A DNA stretch of 64,000 bases. Source: Utricularia gibba (lineage: Eukaryota; Streptophyta; Magnoliopsida; Lamiales; Lentibulariaceae). The position numbers were made by a program, and so were the translations under genes. Shown piece after piece: positions 1 to 9,458 of this stretch. Each line of letters starts with the position of its first letter. Positions within the stretch are counted from its first letter, which is position 1. Below the pieces are notes generated by a model that had not been told where the DNA came from, ran no database searches, and saw only the letters and a list, made by a program, of their open reading frames with translations. The stretch spans positions 3,224,001 through 3,288,000 of the forward strand of contig NEEC01000004.1 of NCBI GenBank assembly GCA_002189035.1, written 5' to 3'.

Positions 1-36
1 AAACCACAAATATAAGTGACACAAAATCACTTATCA
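1..36 (-). repeat. Truncated LTR edge at window start
   Basis: Read on the minus strand, positions 36 to 17 begin TGATAAGTGATTTTGTGTCA. This nearly matches the first 20 bases of the LTR-like block at 60,400-61,556 (TGATAATTGATTTTGTGTCG). It is probably the first bases of another LTR of that family, running off the left end of the window. The match is short, so confidence is limited. Confidence 0.4.
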
Positions 37-999
37 AAGACCTAAGTAGAATTAGTGGAACACGAAAATTCAAATAGAAGTAATTCAGTTTCAGTTCAGA
101 CTTGAATTCTAGAATTTTTCAATTCAAGTTTTAGACTCCAGTTTATCTCTCTAGAGGAACTTTTCTTTAGAACATTGTTTTCATTTTCCTTGTTTTGTAT
201 GATTGTTTGTGGCCAGAAACTCTTGTTTCTTGGTTGGGAGACTTCCAACTCTATATTTCGTTAGTTAGTCTCTGCGTGATTATATTATAGACTTTTTGCA
301 ACAGTCCCTTATTTAAGATTCATGGTTAGTTGATCACTACCTACGAGTTTTGAAGAGTAACAATGTAGAAATCACCAACTCACCCTCTTTTGATTCAAGG
401 GAGATAACATTTTATCTATGACTATACCCCAAGATCAATAAACAGATAGTGAACTCGTATCTGGATTCATTGAGTCATTGGCAACATTCAGACACATATG
501 TACAATTCAATCGTGAGGGTAATGATGGTAGGGCCTTTTATCTTCTCGTTCGTCTAAAGGAGAGCAACATCGAGCTATTCCTGTGCCTCCTTGTCAAAGA
601 GTGTAAGGGAGGGTAGACAATTCCTTACTCCTATAATCAAGTACTCGAGAAGATCATAGAAAAGTGGAGACGTGACGAATGTGGCTGAGCAGGATTCTCA
701 TCCTAGTAACATTCTCCTTCTTTAAGATTCATTATTTAAGTTCATTTTTGTTGATTATTTACAATTCCCCTATTCAAGCTTCATCATTCACATTTCTACC
801 ACCTTTTATTTTATGAATTCGTTTATAAATCGTAACAGTTGTATTTGGTGTAATTTCAACTTTCACTAGAAAAACAACTCTTTGTGTTTGATACCCATAC
901 TATACAATTGTGTTATACGAGTTTTAAAAATTCTTAAAATTTGTTGTAGACACGATACATATCAGTATCCCAAACCTTGATGGTGACAACGGCCATAAA
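37..999. other. Repeat debris, no gene seen
   Basis: No open frame or host exon is recognisable here. The one identifiable piece is a decayed LTR fragment at about 571-650 (listed separately). The rest is low-complexity, AT-rich sequence consistent with old retrotransposon debris. Confidence 0.5.
571..650 (+). repeat. Decayed fragment of the Athila-like LTR family
   Basis: The segment containing TGCCTCCTTGTCAAAGAGTG and the following 'ttccttactcctataatcaa' aligns with the LTR copy at 50,893-51,843 (same orientation) and, inverted, with the LTRs at 27,605-28,911 and 46,684-47,489. It is an isolated, diverged remnant. Confidence 0.55.
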
Positions 1000-1560
1000 A
1001 AGCACCGATCTTGCCTTTTTACAACCCTAAGATCGCTCGAATCCCAACATGTTGCTTCTCTTTGACAATAAATCTCTCAAGTTGATCCATAAAAAAAATT
1101 CTTTATTTAGTTCAACATATAAAAAGCAATTTTGACATCCATTTGATGGTGTTCCTAACCACTTGATGCCATCATTCTAAAAATTGATTTTGATTGTAGA
1201 ATGTTTCATTACAGGTGAGTAGACATATTTCAAATCCATGCTTGGAACCTGACTGAATCCCCTTGCTTCCAACCTTATTTTCTTCTCTTCTACAACATTT
1301 TCTTTGATCTTGAAAAATCCACTTGCACTTGATTTTTTCCTTTTGATCAGGAAGACTCATAAGTGTCCAAGTGTTGTACTTTAGAAGATAATTCATTTCT
1401 TCATTCATAGCATACCACCATTTTTTAGAATCATCCCATGAAATCACCTTCTCAAGGTCCTTTGATTCGCTACACGTGACAAGCTGATCTGGAGTAGTTA
1501 AGGAAAATGCAAGAAAATCTGCTTTTGCGTATCTTTGAGGGGGCCATATCTATCTCCTAT
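1000..1560 (-). pseudogene. Copia reverse transcriptase remnant
   Basis: Minus-strand translation shows the N-terminal signature of a Ty1/copia reverse transcriptase: WYAMNEEMNYL, then NTWTLMSLP and KCKWIFQ (1,447-1,172). Further on are MDVKIAFYMLN (the usual HQMDVKTAFLNG block) and DQLERFIVKEKQH near 1,100-1,040. The frame is broken between these blocks, and the catalytic YVDD region is absent or unrecognisable. It is a dead fragment of one Copia element; an upstream protease-proximal piece of the same lineage lies at 2,002-2,095. Confidence 0.8.
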
Positions 1561-2001
1561 AAGTAGCAAGGAATCTTTACGAAGTTTCCGTTAATGAAAT
1601 CTAATTGTTGGGATTTTTCTCATCAATGACAACTATCGAATTAGGATACTAACATCAGTTTATACATTATGTTTCTCATAACGCTCAACCTTCTTGAAAT
1701 CAGTTAAAAGTGATTGGCAAAATCAAACTTTTCCTAAGATCAGAAACTTGCCATTATTGGCCTTTAGCACAATAAAATATATTTTATTATGTATTTTTGA
1801 ATAATACTTTAACACACTATTATATCTGTTAAATATACTTTATTGTGTATTTAATATTTTAAATACATTTCTTGTGTATTTTTAGAACAATACTTTAGCA
1901 CACTATTACATCTAGTACACTAGTAAACTTTCTCTTCAAAGTGCTTGGAGAAATCAGATTTTTCCTAAGATTAGAAACATGACTTATCTTAGTTAGAGTT
2001 C
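1561..2001. other. AT-rich spacer in the Copia remnant
   Basis: No coding block is seen. Short repeated AT-rich phrases ('aatactttaacacactatta' and 'aatactttagcacactatta') occur at about 1,801-1,911, suggesting local duplication. The Copia integrase expected between the protease and reverse transcriptase pieces is missing, so this is probably deleted or decayed element sequence. Confidence 0.45.
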
Positions 2002-2095
2002 TTACGTCCCATCATTTAATTCTAGGAGAACATTTCCAATGTCTGCCACATTCCTTGTGGAATTATCTCCCATAACCATCGCACCCACTGAAAAC
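2002..2095 (-). pseudogene. Copia protease-proximal fragment
   Basis: Minus-strand residues read VGAMVMGDNSTRNVADIGNV. This matches the conserved 'V.MGDNS...V.GIG.V' block just downstream of the Copia protease. Its order relative to the 1,000-1,560 fragment (upstream on the minus strand) fits one Copia element with the integrase region lost. The TRIM at 2,145-2,607 begins 50 bp beyond it. Confidence 0.6.
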
Positions 2096-2144
2096 TCTTC
2101 ATAGCATTGAAAACTATTTCCTAAAAGGACAAACATGATAAGTG

Positions 2145-2319
2145 TGTTAGAATATATAATCCCACATCGGAAAATGAAAGTGGAATAGTCCAATATATAA
2201 GAAATTACATATCACATGTAATTGGTTGGGCCTAATCTTTTCTACTGTAATCAATGTTTCTTGTTTACTTGGGCTTCACGTGTGCGTTTGCCCGACCCAT
2301 CGAATCTTGAATTTCAACA
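2145..2319 (+). repeat. TRIM left LTR
   Basis: 175 bp, TG...CA termini, with the motif CCCACATCGGAAAA. It matches the right copy over its full length with scattered substitutions. Confidence 0.9.
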
Positions 2320-2338
2320 TGATATCAGAGCGTTTGCC
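2320..2338 (+). other. TRIM primer-binding site
   Basis: TGATATCAGAGC follows the left LTR directly. It differs by one base from the plant retroelement initiator-Met tRNA primer-binding consensus. Confidence 0.8.
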
Positions 2339-2432
2339 TTGCGGCACGGCTTGGGTGGCCAAGATGGATTTCATATTGGTCTGAGATCCGGTTAAAAAAA
2401 AAAAGGAGATGCATTGGACATAGGCGAGCGGG

Positions 2433-2607
2433 TGTTAGAATACATAATCCAACATCGGAAAACGAAAGTGGAATAATCCAATATATAAGAAATTACATAT
2501 CACAAGTAATTGATTGGGTCGAATCTTTTATACTGTGATCAACGTTTCTTGTTTACTTGGGCTTCATGTGTGCACTTACCCAACCCATCGGATCCTGAAT
2601 TTCAACA
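2433..2607 (+). repeat. TRIM right LTR
   Basis: 175 bp, ends in CA at 2,607 and is followed by the AAGTG target duplication. The purine tract lies about 21 bases upstream rather than directly abutting. Confidence 0.9.
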
Positions 2608-3757
2608 AAGTGCAGCCATGGTGAAAATTCCAAGACTCATTTAATCTTTTCACTCCTTGTGCTGTGATGAGGAATTCAGCTTTTTCTTCTAATTCAAAAT
2701 TAGATATGTTATGGGAGTCAGTAGATTAACTTCTAGCAACTCGAGGAGTTGATATATCAGGGACCCTTTTAATAACTGATTTAGTCATCAAGATTTTAAA
2801 TTTTACTAGTTGTTTATCTAAGAATCCACCTTCTAATAGTTTATGTGTGCTGAGCTTTTTTTTTTTTTTCAAATTTAGCTTGTTTGGTAGTGACTTGGCA
2901 ACACATATTTGCTCTAGTTTCATCCACAAACTGTTTGTGACTCCTCAGAGTCTTTATTCAAAATGTCAAAGGAACGATACAAATAAATATTAAACCTCAC
3001 TTTTACAATCTCTTTGGTCATTTGTTTTCCTGTCAAACTTCTTGCTCATATACTGCAATTCTTTGACAGCATCTTCTACTTCTAGTTGTATTAAGACAAC
3101 AAGCACTTGAAGCTACCGAGTAAGAAAACAAGTATTTTTGTGATCCAACTTCAGAATACCACATTGTGCAGATAACATTTTTCTTCGCTAAAAAAACTGG
3201 TGGGCTTTGTAGATTAAATAACAACACCTGGTAAAACAAGTGTCCAGATATCAAAGAAAATGCAAGACACCAAATTTAAGTGGAAAAGATAAGGGGAAAA
3301 AGTTATGGCAAGAGATGTCGTCCACTATGTACAAAAGAATAACTTTTTTCATGATTTTAGCGTTCATTCCTTTTATGAATTTGGCTCTCACGAGTGATTG
3401 CCTCTTTTACTCAAAAACATTCGCATCAACTTTTGTGAATATGTTTACATAGTTTTCTTCTCACTCCTCCCCTAGTACTCCTCACCAATCATTTTAGGAA
3501 TAATATTGGTATAATTGAATGAGTTTTTGTTGCTATTCAAATTTACAGTTTTTAAGTTCAATTGATATTATCGAGGTTGGAACCTTCAAGACAAGGAGTG
3601 TAGTGTACTACAACGCCAAATGAAACCATTCGAAATTCAATCCGCGTCCAAAGGGAAAGATTTGGCGACTCTGACTCTGGACTCACGCAAGCTATCCATT
3701 TGACCAATAAACTGCGTGACCCTGGGGATGAGATGCCGTACATCATTGCACTACCAG
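2608..3757. other. Uncharacterised sequence, no gene seen
   Basis: Only short open frames are present (for example 2,726-2,929 and 3,033-3,254, minus strand), without recognisable domains. The left part may be further Copia gag debris. From about 3,560 the base composition shifts and the sequence becomes the upstream region of the gene at 4,469. Confidence 0.4.
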
Positions 3758-3758
3758 C

Positions 3759-4106
3759 CACGTGCCCAATACATACGAAAATGAACCGCCGCCATCCAAC
3801 TGGCTGTGGGACCCAATACACACATGTCATCCTGCCCAGGAACCACGTGTAGGCCTGCCGGAGACTCGTCTCACCTCACCTCAATCACGATTGGAGAGCG
3901 ACTTGATCTTCAAAGCAAAACAGTGAATCCATTTCTTAGCTTCTTATTTCACGTGTTGTGGAGTAAGGAATCAAGTGTAAAATTACTCGCTCCGCAGGCT
4001 CACTTTTTTTTTTTTTTTCATTTGAAATGCTTTGGTTTGCTGAGAAGATGGCAGTGTTCCTAGAGATTGGATCCCCATCATGTCTTCCCCGAATCTCGTT
4101 CACGTG
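3759..4106. promoter_or_regulatory. Cluster of four CACGTG G-boxes
   Basis: The palindromic hexamer CACGTG occurs at 3,759-3,764, 3,844-3,849, 3,950-3,955 and 4,101-4,106, that is 363 to 710 bp before the ATG at 4,469. G-boxes bind plant bZIP (ABF/HY5-type) and bHLH (PIF/MYC-type) factors. Four exact copies in about 350 bp is far above chance expectation (about one per 4 kb), so light, abscisic-acid or jasmonate control of the downstream gene is plausible. The cis-elements are seen; the regulators are inferred. Confidence 0.65.
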
Positions 4107-4468
4107 CGTATAGTTTCCAAATCTTCCAAGCCTCAACTTCGCCAACTGATTGCAGCCGCTCCCCGGGACCATCCAGGGAGCCACGCGTCTAGCACGCCAG
4201 GTTTTTAAGTCTATTTTTTCCTTGATCCTTGAAAGCCACCGACTGCCAGGTGGGTATACTGTGGTCCTGTTTCGTTCGTCGCATTGGAAAATTTCGCTCT
4301 CTTGTTTGTTAGATTTTTGGGGGGGTTTGAACAGAAGTTGAGAAGATCGTTTTCATTCAAGGCCATATTAAAATGCGTAGGTTGGATGCTATTTTCCATG
4401 TGAATCCCTCTTTATCTACTGTGTTTGCTTGGTGATCGTGAATTTCGCAGCTTCAATTCAAATCCCAA

Positions 4469-5966
4469 ATGGAAGGGGAGGTGACAGAGATATTCTTGCC
4501 TGGTTTTGGCGATTCATTTGATGATGGCACTTTTCCGTTGAAGAGCTACACCTCATGCTTGAGATGGGTGTTTTTTGATTGTTCCAATTTGTGGCGGGCT
4601 ACTCTTTCGTGGTCTATCTTTTTTCTACTCAATGGTGCTGTTCCTCTTGTTTCCCACTTCAACTTTTCTTGCACTCATTGTGATCTCAATCATCAGAGGC
4701 CTTTTAATGCAATCGTCCAAGCTTTTCTTTCATCATTTGCTGCACTTTCCTTCATCAGCCTCTTTTCCTTTGGGCATAGATATGGCCTTCGCAAGTTTCT
4801 GTTTCTTGATAAGTTATGCTACGAAAGTGAGAAAGTTCGGCAAGGATATACGCTGCAAATCAAGGTAAGCAGCATCTGCTGCTTTCATTTGCTGTCATTA
4901 TACTGATGTGGGATTTAAAAGTTAAATATCGATTTTGGTTGCAGCGTTCAATGAAGCTCCTTGCGGCTTTCATTCTACCTTGTTTCCTGGTTGATAGTGC
5001 ATACAAAATATGGTGGTTCAGCTCAGAGGTGACCCACATTCCGTATGTATACAGCATGTTCTGGAGCAAAGTGGTGTGGTGTACACTGTTGATGCTCTCC
5101 TGGTTATATCGCATCTCGCTCTGTTTCCTTGTGTGCATCCTTTTTCGCCTCACATGCTGCCTCCAAATCCTGAGACTAGAGGAGTTTTCTGAGCTGTTTG
5201 AGAAGAAATGCGATGTGGACTCAATTCTGATGGAGCATCTGAGGATCAGGAGGAATCTTTGTGTTATCAGTCACCGTTTTAGGCGCTTCATCTTGTTGAG
5301 TTTGATCCTAGTGACGATAAGCCAGTTCGTGTCCTTGCTTGTGACCACAAAGCCGAGTTCCCAACTCAACATCTTCGGAGCTGGAGAAGTTGCTGTAGGT
5401 TTCCTGAACTGTGCTTTTCCCTTTGGCGACAGAATTACTGAACGATTGTTTGTTGGGTGCAGCTATGCTCTGTCACCCTGGTAACGGGGCTGCTCATCTG
5501 TCTGCGGAGCGCAGCGAGGATCACTCACCGCGCACAATCCATCACATCTCTCGCAGCTAAATGGCATGCATTGGGAACCATCACCTCGTTTGATGAAGAA
5601 AACCAGATCTATTCAGCCCCTTGTGACGAAGAAGACAGCACGGAGACGGAAACAGATGAAGCGGATGGAGATGATGAGAAGACAAACCTCCAGCCGATTT
5701 CCATGAACGCCATATCTTACCAGAAGAGGCAGGCTTTAGGTGAGTTGCAAACAAATCCATTCTGAACTGCTTTGCAAAAGCTATGCAATGACTGACTGAC
5801 GGTGTGATGACTTGTTGTGGATGGGGCAGTGACCTACTTGGAGCACAACAGAGCAGGGATCACGGTGTACGGATTCACGCTGGACAGGGCATGGCTCCAT
5901 ACGATATTTGCTCTTCAGCTCACCCTCACGCTGTGGATATTGAACAAAACCATCGGCATTTCTTGA
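4469..5966 (+). CDS. DUF3537 seven-helix membrane protein
   Basis: Four exons: 4,469-4,864, 4,945-5,394, 5,463-5,739 and 5,830-5,966, all with GT-AG introns and a continuous frame, giving 419 aa. This is a plant DUF3537 protein. Hydrophobic segments lie at about residues 44-63, 83-102, 135-158, 173-200, 246-266, 283-299 and near the C-terminus, about 395-415, giving seven predicted helices. There is an acidic stretch (about 333-354, EEDSTETETDEADGDDE) before the conserved C-terminal block YGFTLDRAWLH. Structural work on the family places DUF3537 proteins in the same superfamily as insect odorant/gustatory receptors; their plant role is poorly known. The start is the first ATG of an open frame 396 bp long, and the length is normal for the family. 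A possible 5'UTR splice acceptor (TTTCGCAG) ends at 4,450. Confidence 0.88.
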
Positions 5967-7571
5967 TGCAGCATTGGGTTCTTCACAACAATGCAAGATG
6001 CCACTCCTCAATGAAAGAATTCAAGATGGAATGGAGCGATGGGCTGCATGTGCTGTGTGAGGATTTAAGCTGTGAGTTTGTTCTCCTTTTGTATGAAAAT
6101 AGCAGGAGAAGGTAGAATAGGACACTAGATGAAAAAAAGAAACTAGTAGTACCACTTCAATTTATGAAACAACAAAAATGCAATCCTGGAACTAAGAATA
6201 GCCTTTGTTCTTCAACATAAGATTTATTATCATGAGGCATATCCTTCAGTTGCAGCAGACGTGTGGTTTCTTTGGTTCTACATTTCTTCATTACCTTACG
6301 AACAAGGGACTGAAGACTGCATGTTCCAAAATTCAAGTTTCTGGTTAAAATCATTAGTTCCACAGTGTTGCTTCTATTGGAATAACAATGATGAAGAAGG
6401 CAGTGAACCTCACTAGCAGCAATGCAAATGGAATTGTATTCAATTGATCAACAGAACAATGAAAATCATAAACAAGAGAAAAGAAAGGTGGTCAGAGATC
6501 CACAAAATGCTCCGATTAGTGCACTCGCCTTGACTATGAGCTTGAGTAAATGGAAGTATATCTCGATGAATCTTCAAAAACGAATAGGGTAGGCATGTAC
6601 ATTTAGTGGTGTTTTGTATGAATAGGATAACCTTACACCATCAAAAAAACTCTTTTTTTTCAACAGCAAGCTATCAAACAACTCTTGCATTTCGAACCGA
6701 AAATAGATCATTCTCCATTACTCTTCTTCTCATTTCTTCTTTCAACCATGTTGTTCCTTTTCTTCGGCAGATTCTGTAATGAATTCTTACGGATAAAGAA
6801 ACCCGTATTCCACAACAACAGCAGTTTGGCGCGTTGTTTGTATGAAAATTTTAACTTGTTTTATTCAACCCAAGCAGGAATTTTTTAGGACACCTCGCCT
6901 GCCAAAAGCCAGTTCAGATGATGGTTGACGCTATTTGTGTCAAGATAACTAGGATTTGGATACAATTTATCCACGTTTGTGCTTCGTGTCACTGTCACTG
7001 CTGTGAGCCAGACATATTTTTCACTCCGGGAGTCCGGTGACACGTTGATCTCTAGTTCCACAAGCCAAAATTCGTGGCCCCCTTCACAGATTCCTCTTCT
7101 TCCACACCTGTTTCTTCCTTCTCCATATACTTTTACTCCCTCTTCCGCGCGCAAGTTTCCGTCTTTCGGTTCGGAATTAAGGTTTGATCTGCACCCCAGC
7201 AAGCTAAACAAGGCGGGATCTTTTAAGGTTAATCCCGTTGTTACCATCATTTTCGTTTATTAACCTGGGTGTCTATGATGTAGTGGTAATGACTGGCTTA
7301 ACCTATTTGATGAATATACTTGTGCTGATCTTTTTCTTTTGGGAGGACTTTGATTGACTAGTGGACTGGTTTCTAAAACTTTGATTTTATTTCCTTTCTT
7401 TTTTTTTGTTTATGTTTGTTAGATACTGTTCTCGCTGACAACTTTGAACAGTCTATTCTGAACTGCATTTAGATACTTGTTAATGATCATCCTTAGCATA
7501 CGTACGGTTTACTGCTGGTTTCAGGTCTCCACGTATATGCTCATCATCTCCGGAGTCTGAAATCAAAGAAG
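5967..7571 (+). other. Intergenic region and 5'UTR of the next gene
   Basis: It contains the 3' flank of the DUF3537 gene and, from about 6,980, a C/T-rich leader typical of a plant 5'UTR. A donor (AAG/GTTAAT at 7,228) and an acceptor (TTTCAG ending 7,524) suggest a 5'UTR intron of 297 bp before the ATG at 7,572. No other gene is seen. Small open frames at 6,685-6,888 and on the minus strand lack conserved content. Confidence 0.5.
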
Positions 7572-8775
7572 ATGAATGCATTGCAAGAAGCTTCTACGTT
7601 CAGGCTGACGCTGATTCACCCCCCAGTTGCTAGTGTCAGTTACATTGGCCCTGTAAAGGTCCTGTGTCATAAGGGGTTGCCGAGTGCTTCATACTCATGG
7701 AATTTCAGCAACCCTCCGACGCTCCACTGTGCCTCTCATCAAATGAGTTCAAAGATATGGCTGGTAAGCTGTCACCGGGGAAAGATATGCCTTTCCATTC
7801 TGTAGATTTTGTTTCATAATCCCGCATTTCTGCAGTGCCATTCTCAAGATTCCACATCCGCAGACGATGAGTATCGATCATCACGGAACATAGCCATCAG
7901 CTTGATTAGGCGATACCGTAATTTTGTTGAGCGTGGAGGAGGTGACAAACTGAAGGTAGTTGGTTTATATAGTTGGTTTGCGTCTTTTATGCTGACAAAA
8001 GGTGTGTGTGTGCTAGGAGTTCATCATTTCGGGAGTGAATGCATATGCACTGGGATGCACTGATAGAGGGCTGAGGAAGGAGCTAAACGACTTGAAGGAA
8101 GCGGGGGTGGAGATCGAAGCAATGGAAGGTTATGCCAGTAGCACTGGCCTCAAGTCCAAGATCATCTCTCAAGACGTACGTACTTTTTCTTCACTTGGAG
8201 GATGTTCTAATCTCGACACACAGTCCTCGCATACTCCTCCTCTGGTGACTGACTGTGTGTAGGTGGATGAGTGCATAAAGTGGGTGAGCCTCATCTTCAT
8301 CACCATTCTGTGCACGCCACAGCCGACCATAGTTCGATGGTCATCGGCGGCTCCAGTCTCGGAGGAAATGCTGATGGAATGGAAGGGGTTCTGTGCAATC
8401 ATCGCAAATGCATACTTCATGAGAGGAATGGCCTGGTGAGCCTCCGAGTGTCCTGTCCTCCTCCTAAATAGGAACGCTGAACATCCATCCATTCATCCAT
8501 CCATCCTATTCCTTGCGTTGTTGTTTGCAATGTGAAGGCTTCCCGTGAAGACCCTGCAGCTGGAGCAGTTGGCAGTGAGGGGCCACGCAGAAGAAGCATC
8601 CATAGTCGCCAGCAGAATGATGCTGGTATTCAGCACGCTCGAGGTCAGTCCGCAGCTTCCCCCTAAATTCCACAGACAAGCCATGCCATGCCATGCCTTG
8701 CCTCTCTATCCATACTCTGCTAAGGGTGACTTTGATTGATCGCAGGTTGTTTGTCCGCAGTGGCCAAGAACGTGA
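7572..8775 (+). CDS. Conserved plant protein of unknown function
   Basis: Six exons are read: 7,572-7,763, 7,836-7,955, 8,017-8,175, 8,263-8,435, 8,538-8,643 and 8,746-8,775, all GT-AG and in frame, 259 aa. The N-terminal ~60 residues are rich in Ser/Thr/Pro and poor in acidic residues, consistent with a plastid transit peptide (inference). The mature part has a helical block (RNIAISLIRRYRNFVERGG), then VNAYALGCTDRGLRKEL and a tryptophan-rich C-terminal half (TPQPTIVRWSSAAP, WKGFCAIIANAYFMRGMAW), which reads like a conserved single-copy plant family. I do not recognise a named domain and assign no activity. The acceptor before exon 5 (GTGAAG/GCTTCC) is weak, but it restores the frame and the W-LPVKTLQLEQ join. 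Confidence 0.8.
8481..8506. repeat. CATC microsatellite in an intron
   Basis: An imperfect run of CATC/ATTC tetranucleotides lies within intron 4 of the gene at 7,572-8,775. Confidence 0.8.
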
Positions 8776-9198
8776 CACGTCTCTGTGCATTGTTGCTTCC
8801 CCGCCCCTCGTTCCCACTTCTTGTTTCTAGTATACTGCCTTCCTATTGGGCAAGGACTTTGGCACCAATATTCTCTAATATTTACCAAAATTATACGTCT
8901 AGTCTGTATTATTTGGTTAAATTAAAATGATACATTTAATGTCCATTAACACAATGGTTTCCTATTGTTTAATCAGACAAAATTTTGTTAATGTTTTATA
9001 ACTAGGATATCATTGATTCTCAACTATTTGAATATTTGATAACCGAACATGTGTTAGTCTTCATTATTTTTATAATATGATCAAATTGGTCTTCAAATTA
9101 AATTAACAACATAAATTATATTCATAATAATAAAATTGACTTATGTAATCAAATTCTAATTTTTTATCTCAAATTAGTATCCACCACATATTGTGCAG
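8776..9198. other. 3' flank, AT-rich spacer
   Basis: The 3'UTR of the unknown-function gene passes into AT-rich sequence that runs up to the Mutator-like element. No gene is seen. Confidence 0.5.
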
Positions 9199-9458
9199 AC
9201 ATTGAACGCACTAGACTGGTTATTTTGAAAAGTCAACGTATTTCAAAAGTAACAAATGCTAATTTATTAAATATTAACTACTGTATATTTATTTTTTAAT
9301 TTAATAAATACTAATTCATGTATTTTTATTATTTATTTATTTTTTACTTACATATATCAATAATAAAATATAATTGCTTTTTAATTTTAAAATGTAAATG
9401 ATTATATTTTTAACATTTATTCAATCTTCAATACATCTATAAGGAATAAATTTATTTT
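9199..9458 (+). repeat. MULE left terminal inverted repeat
   Basis: About 260 bp, complementary to 13,769-14,073. The outer end is set where GACATTGAACG can still be aligned with GACCATGACAT of the other end, so it is uncertain by tens of bases. Confidence 0.75.

Larger units (their letters stand above)
2145..2607 (+). mobile_element. Intact TRIM (miniature LTR retrotransposon)
   Basis: Two 175-bp direct repeats (2,145-2,319 and 2,433-2,607) begin TGTTAGAATA and end TTTCAACA. They flank a 113-bp internal segment with no coding capacity. The internal segment starts at 2,320 with TGATATCAGAGC, close to the initiator-Met tRNA primer-binding consensus TGGTATCAGAGC, and has a purine run at about 2,394-2,411. 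The flanking bases AAGTG (2,140-2,144) and AAGTG (2,608-2,612) form a perfect 5-bp target duplication. The LTR start and the CCCACATCGGAAAA motif resemble the Katydid-type TRIMs known in plants. It is non-autonomous and inserted within Copia debris. Confidence 0.93.

Noticed and set aside
4860-5192. Alternative frames over exon 2 of the DUF3537 gene
   Set aside because: Shadows of a spliced gene whose own frame has strong family resemblance.
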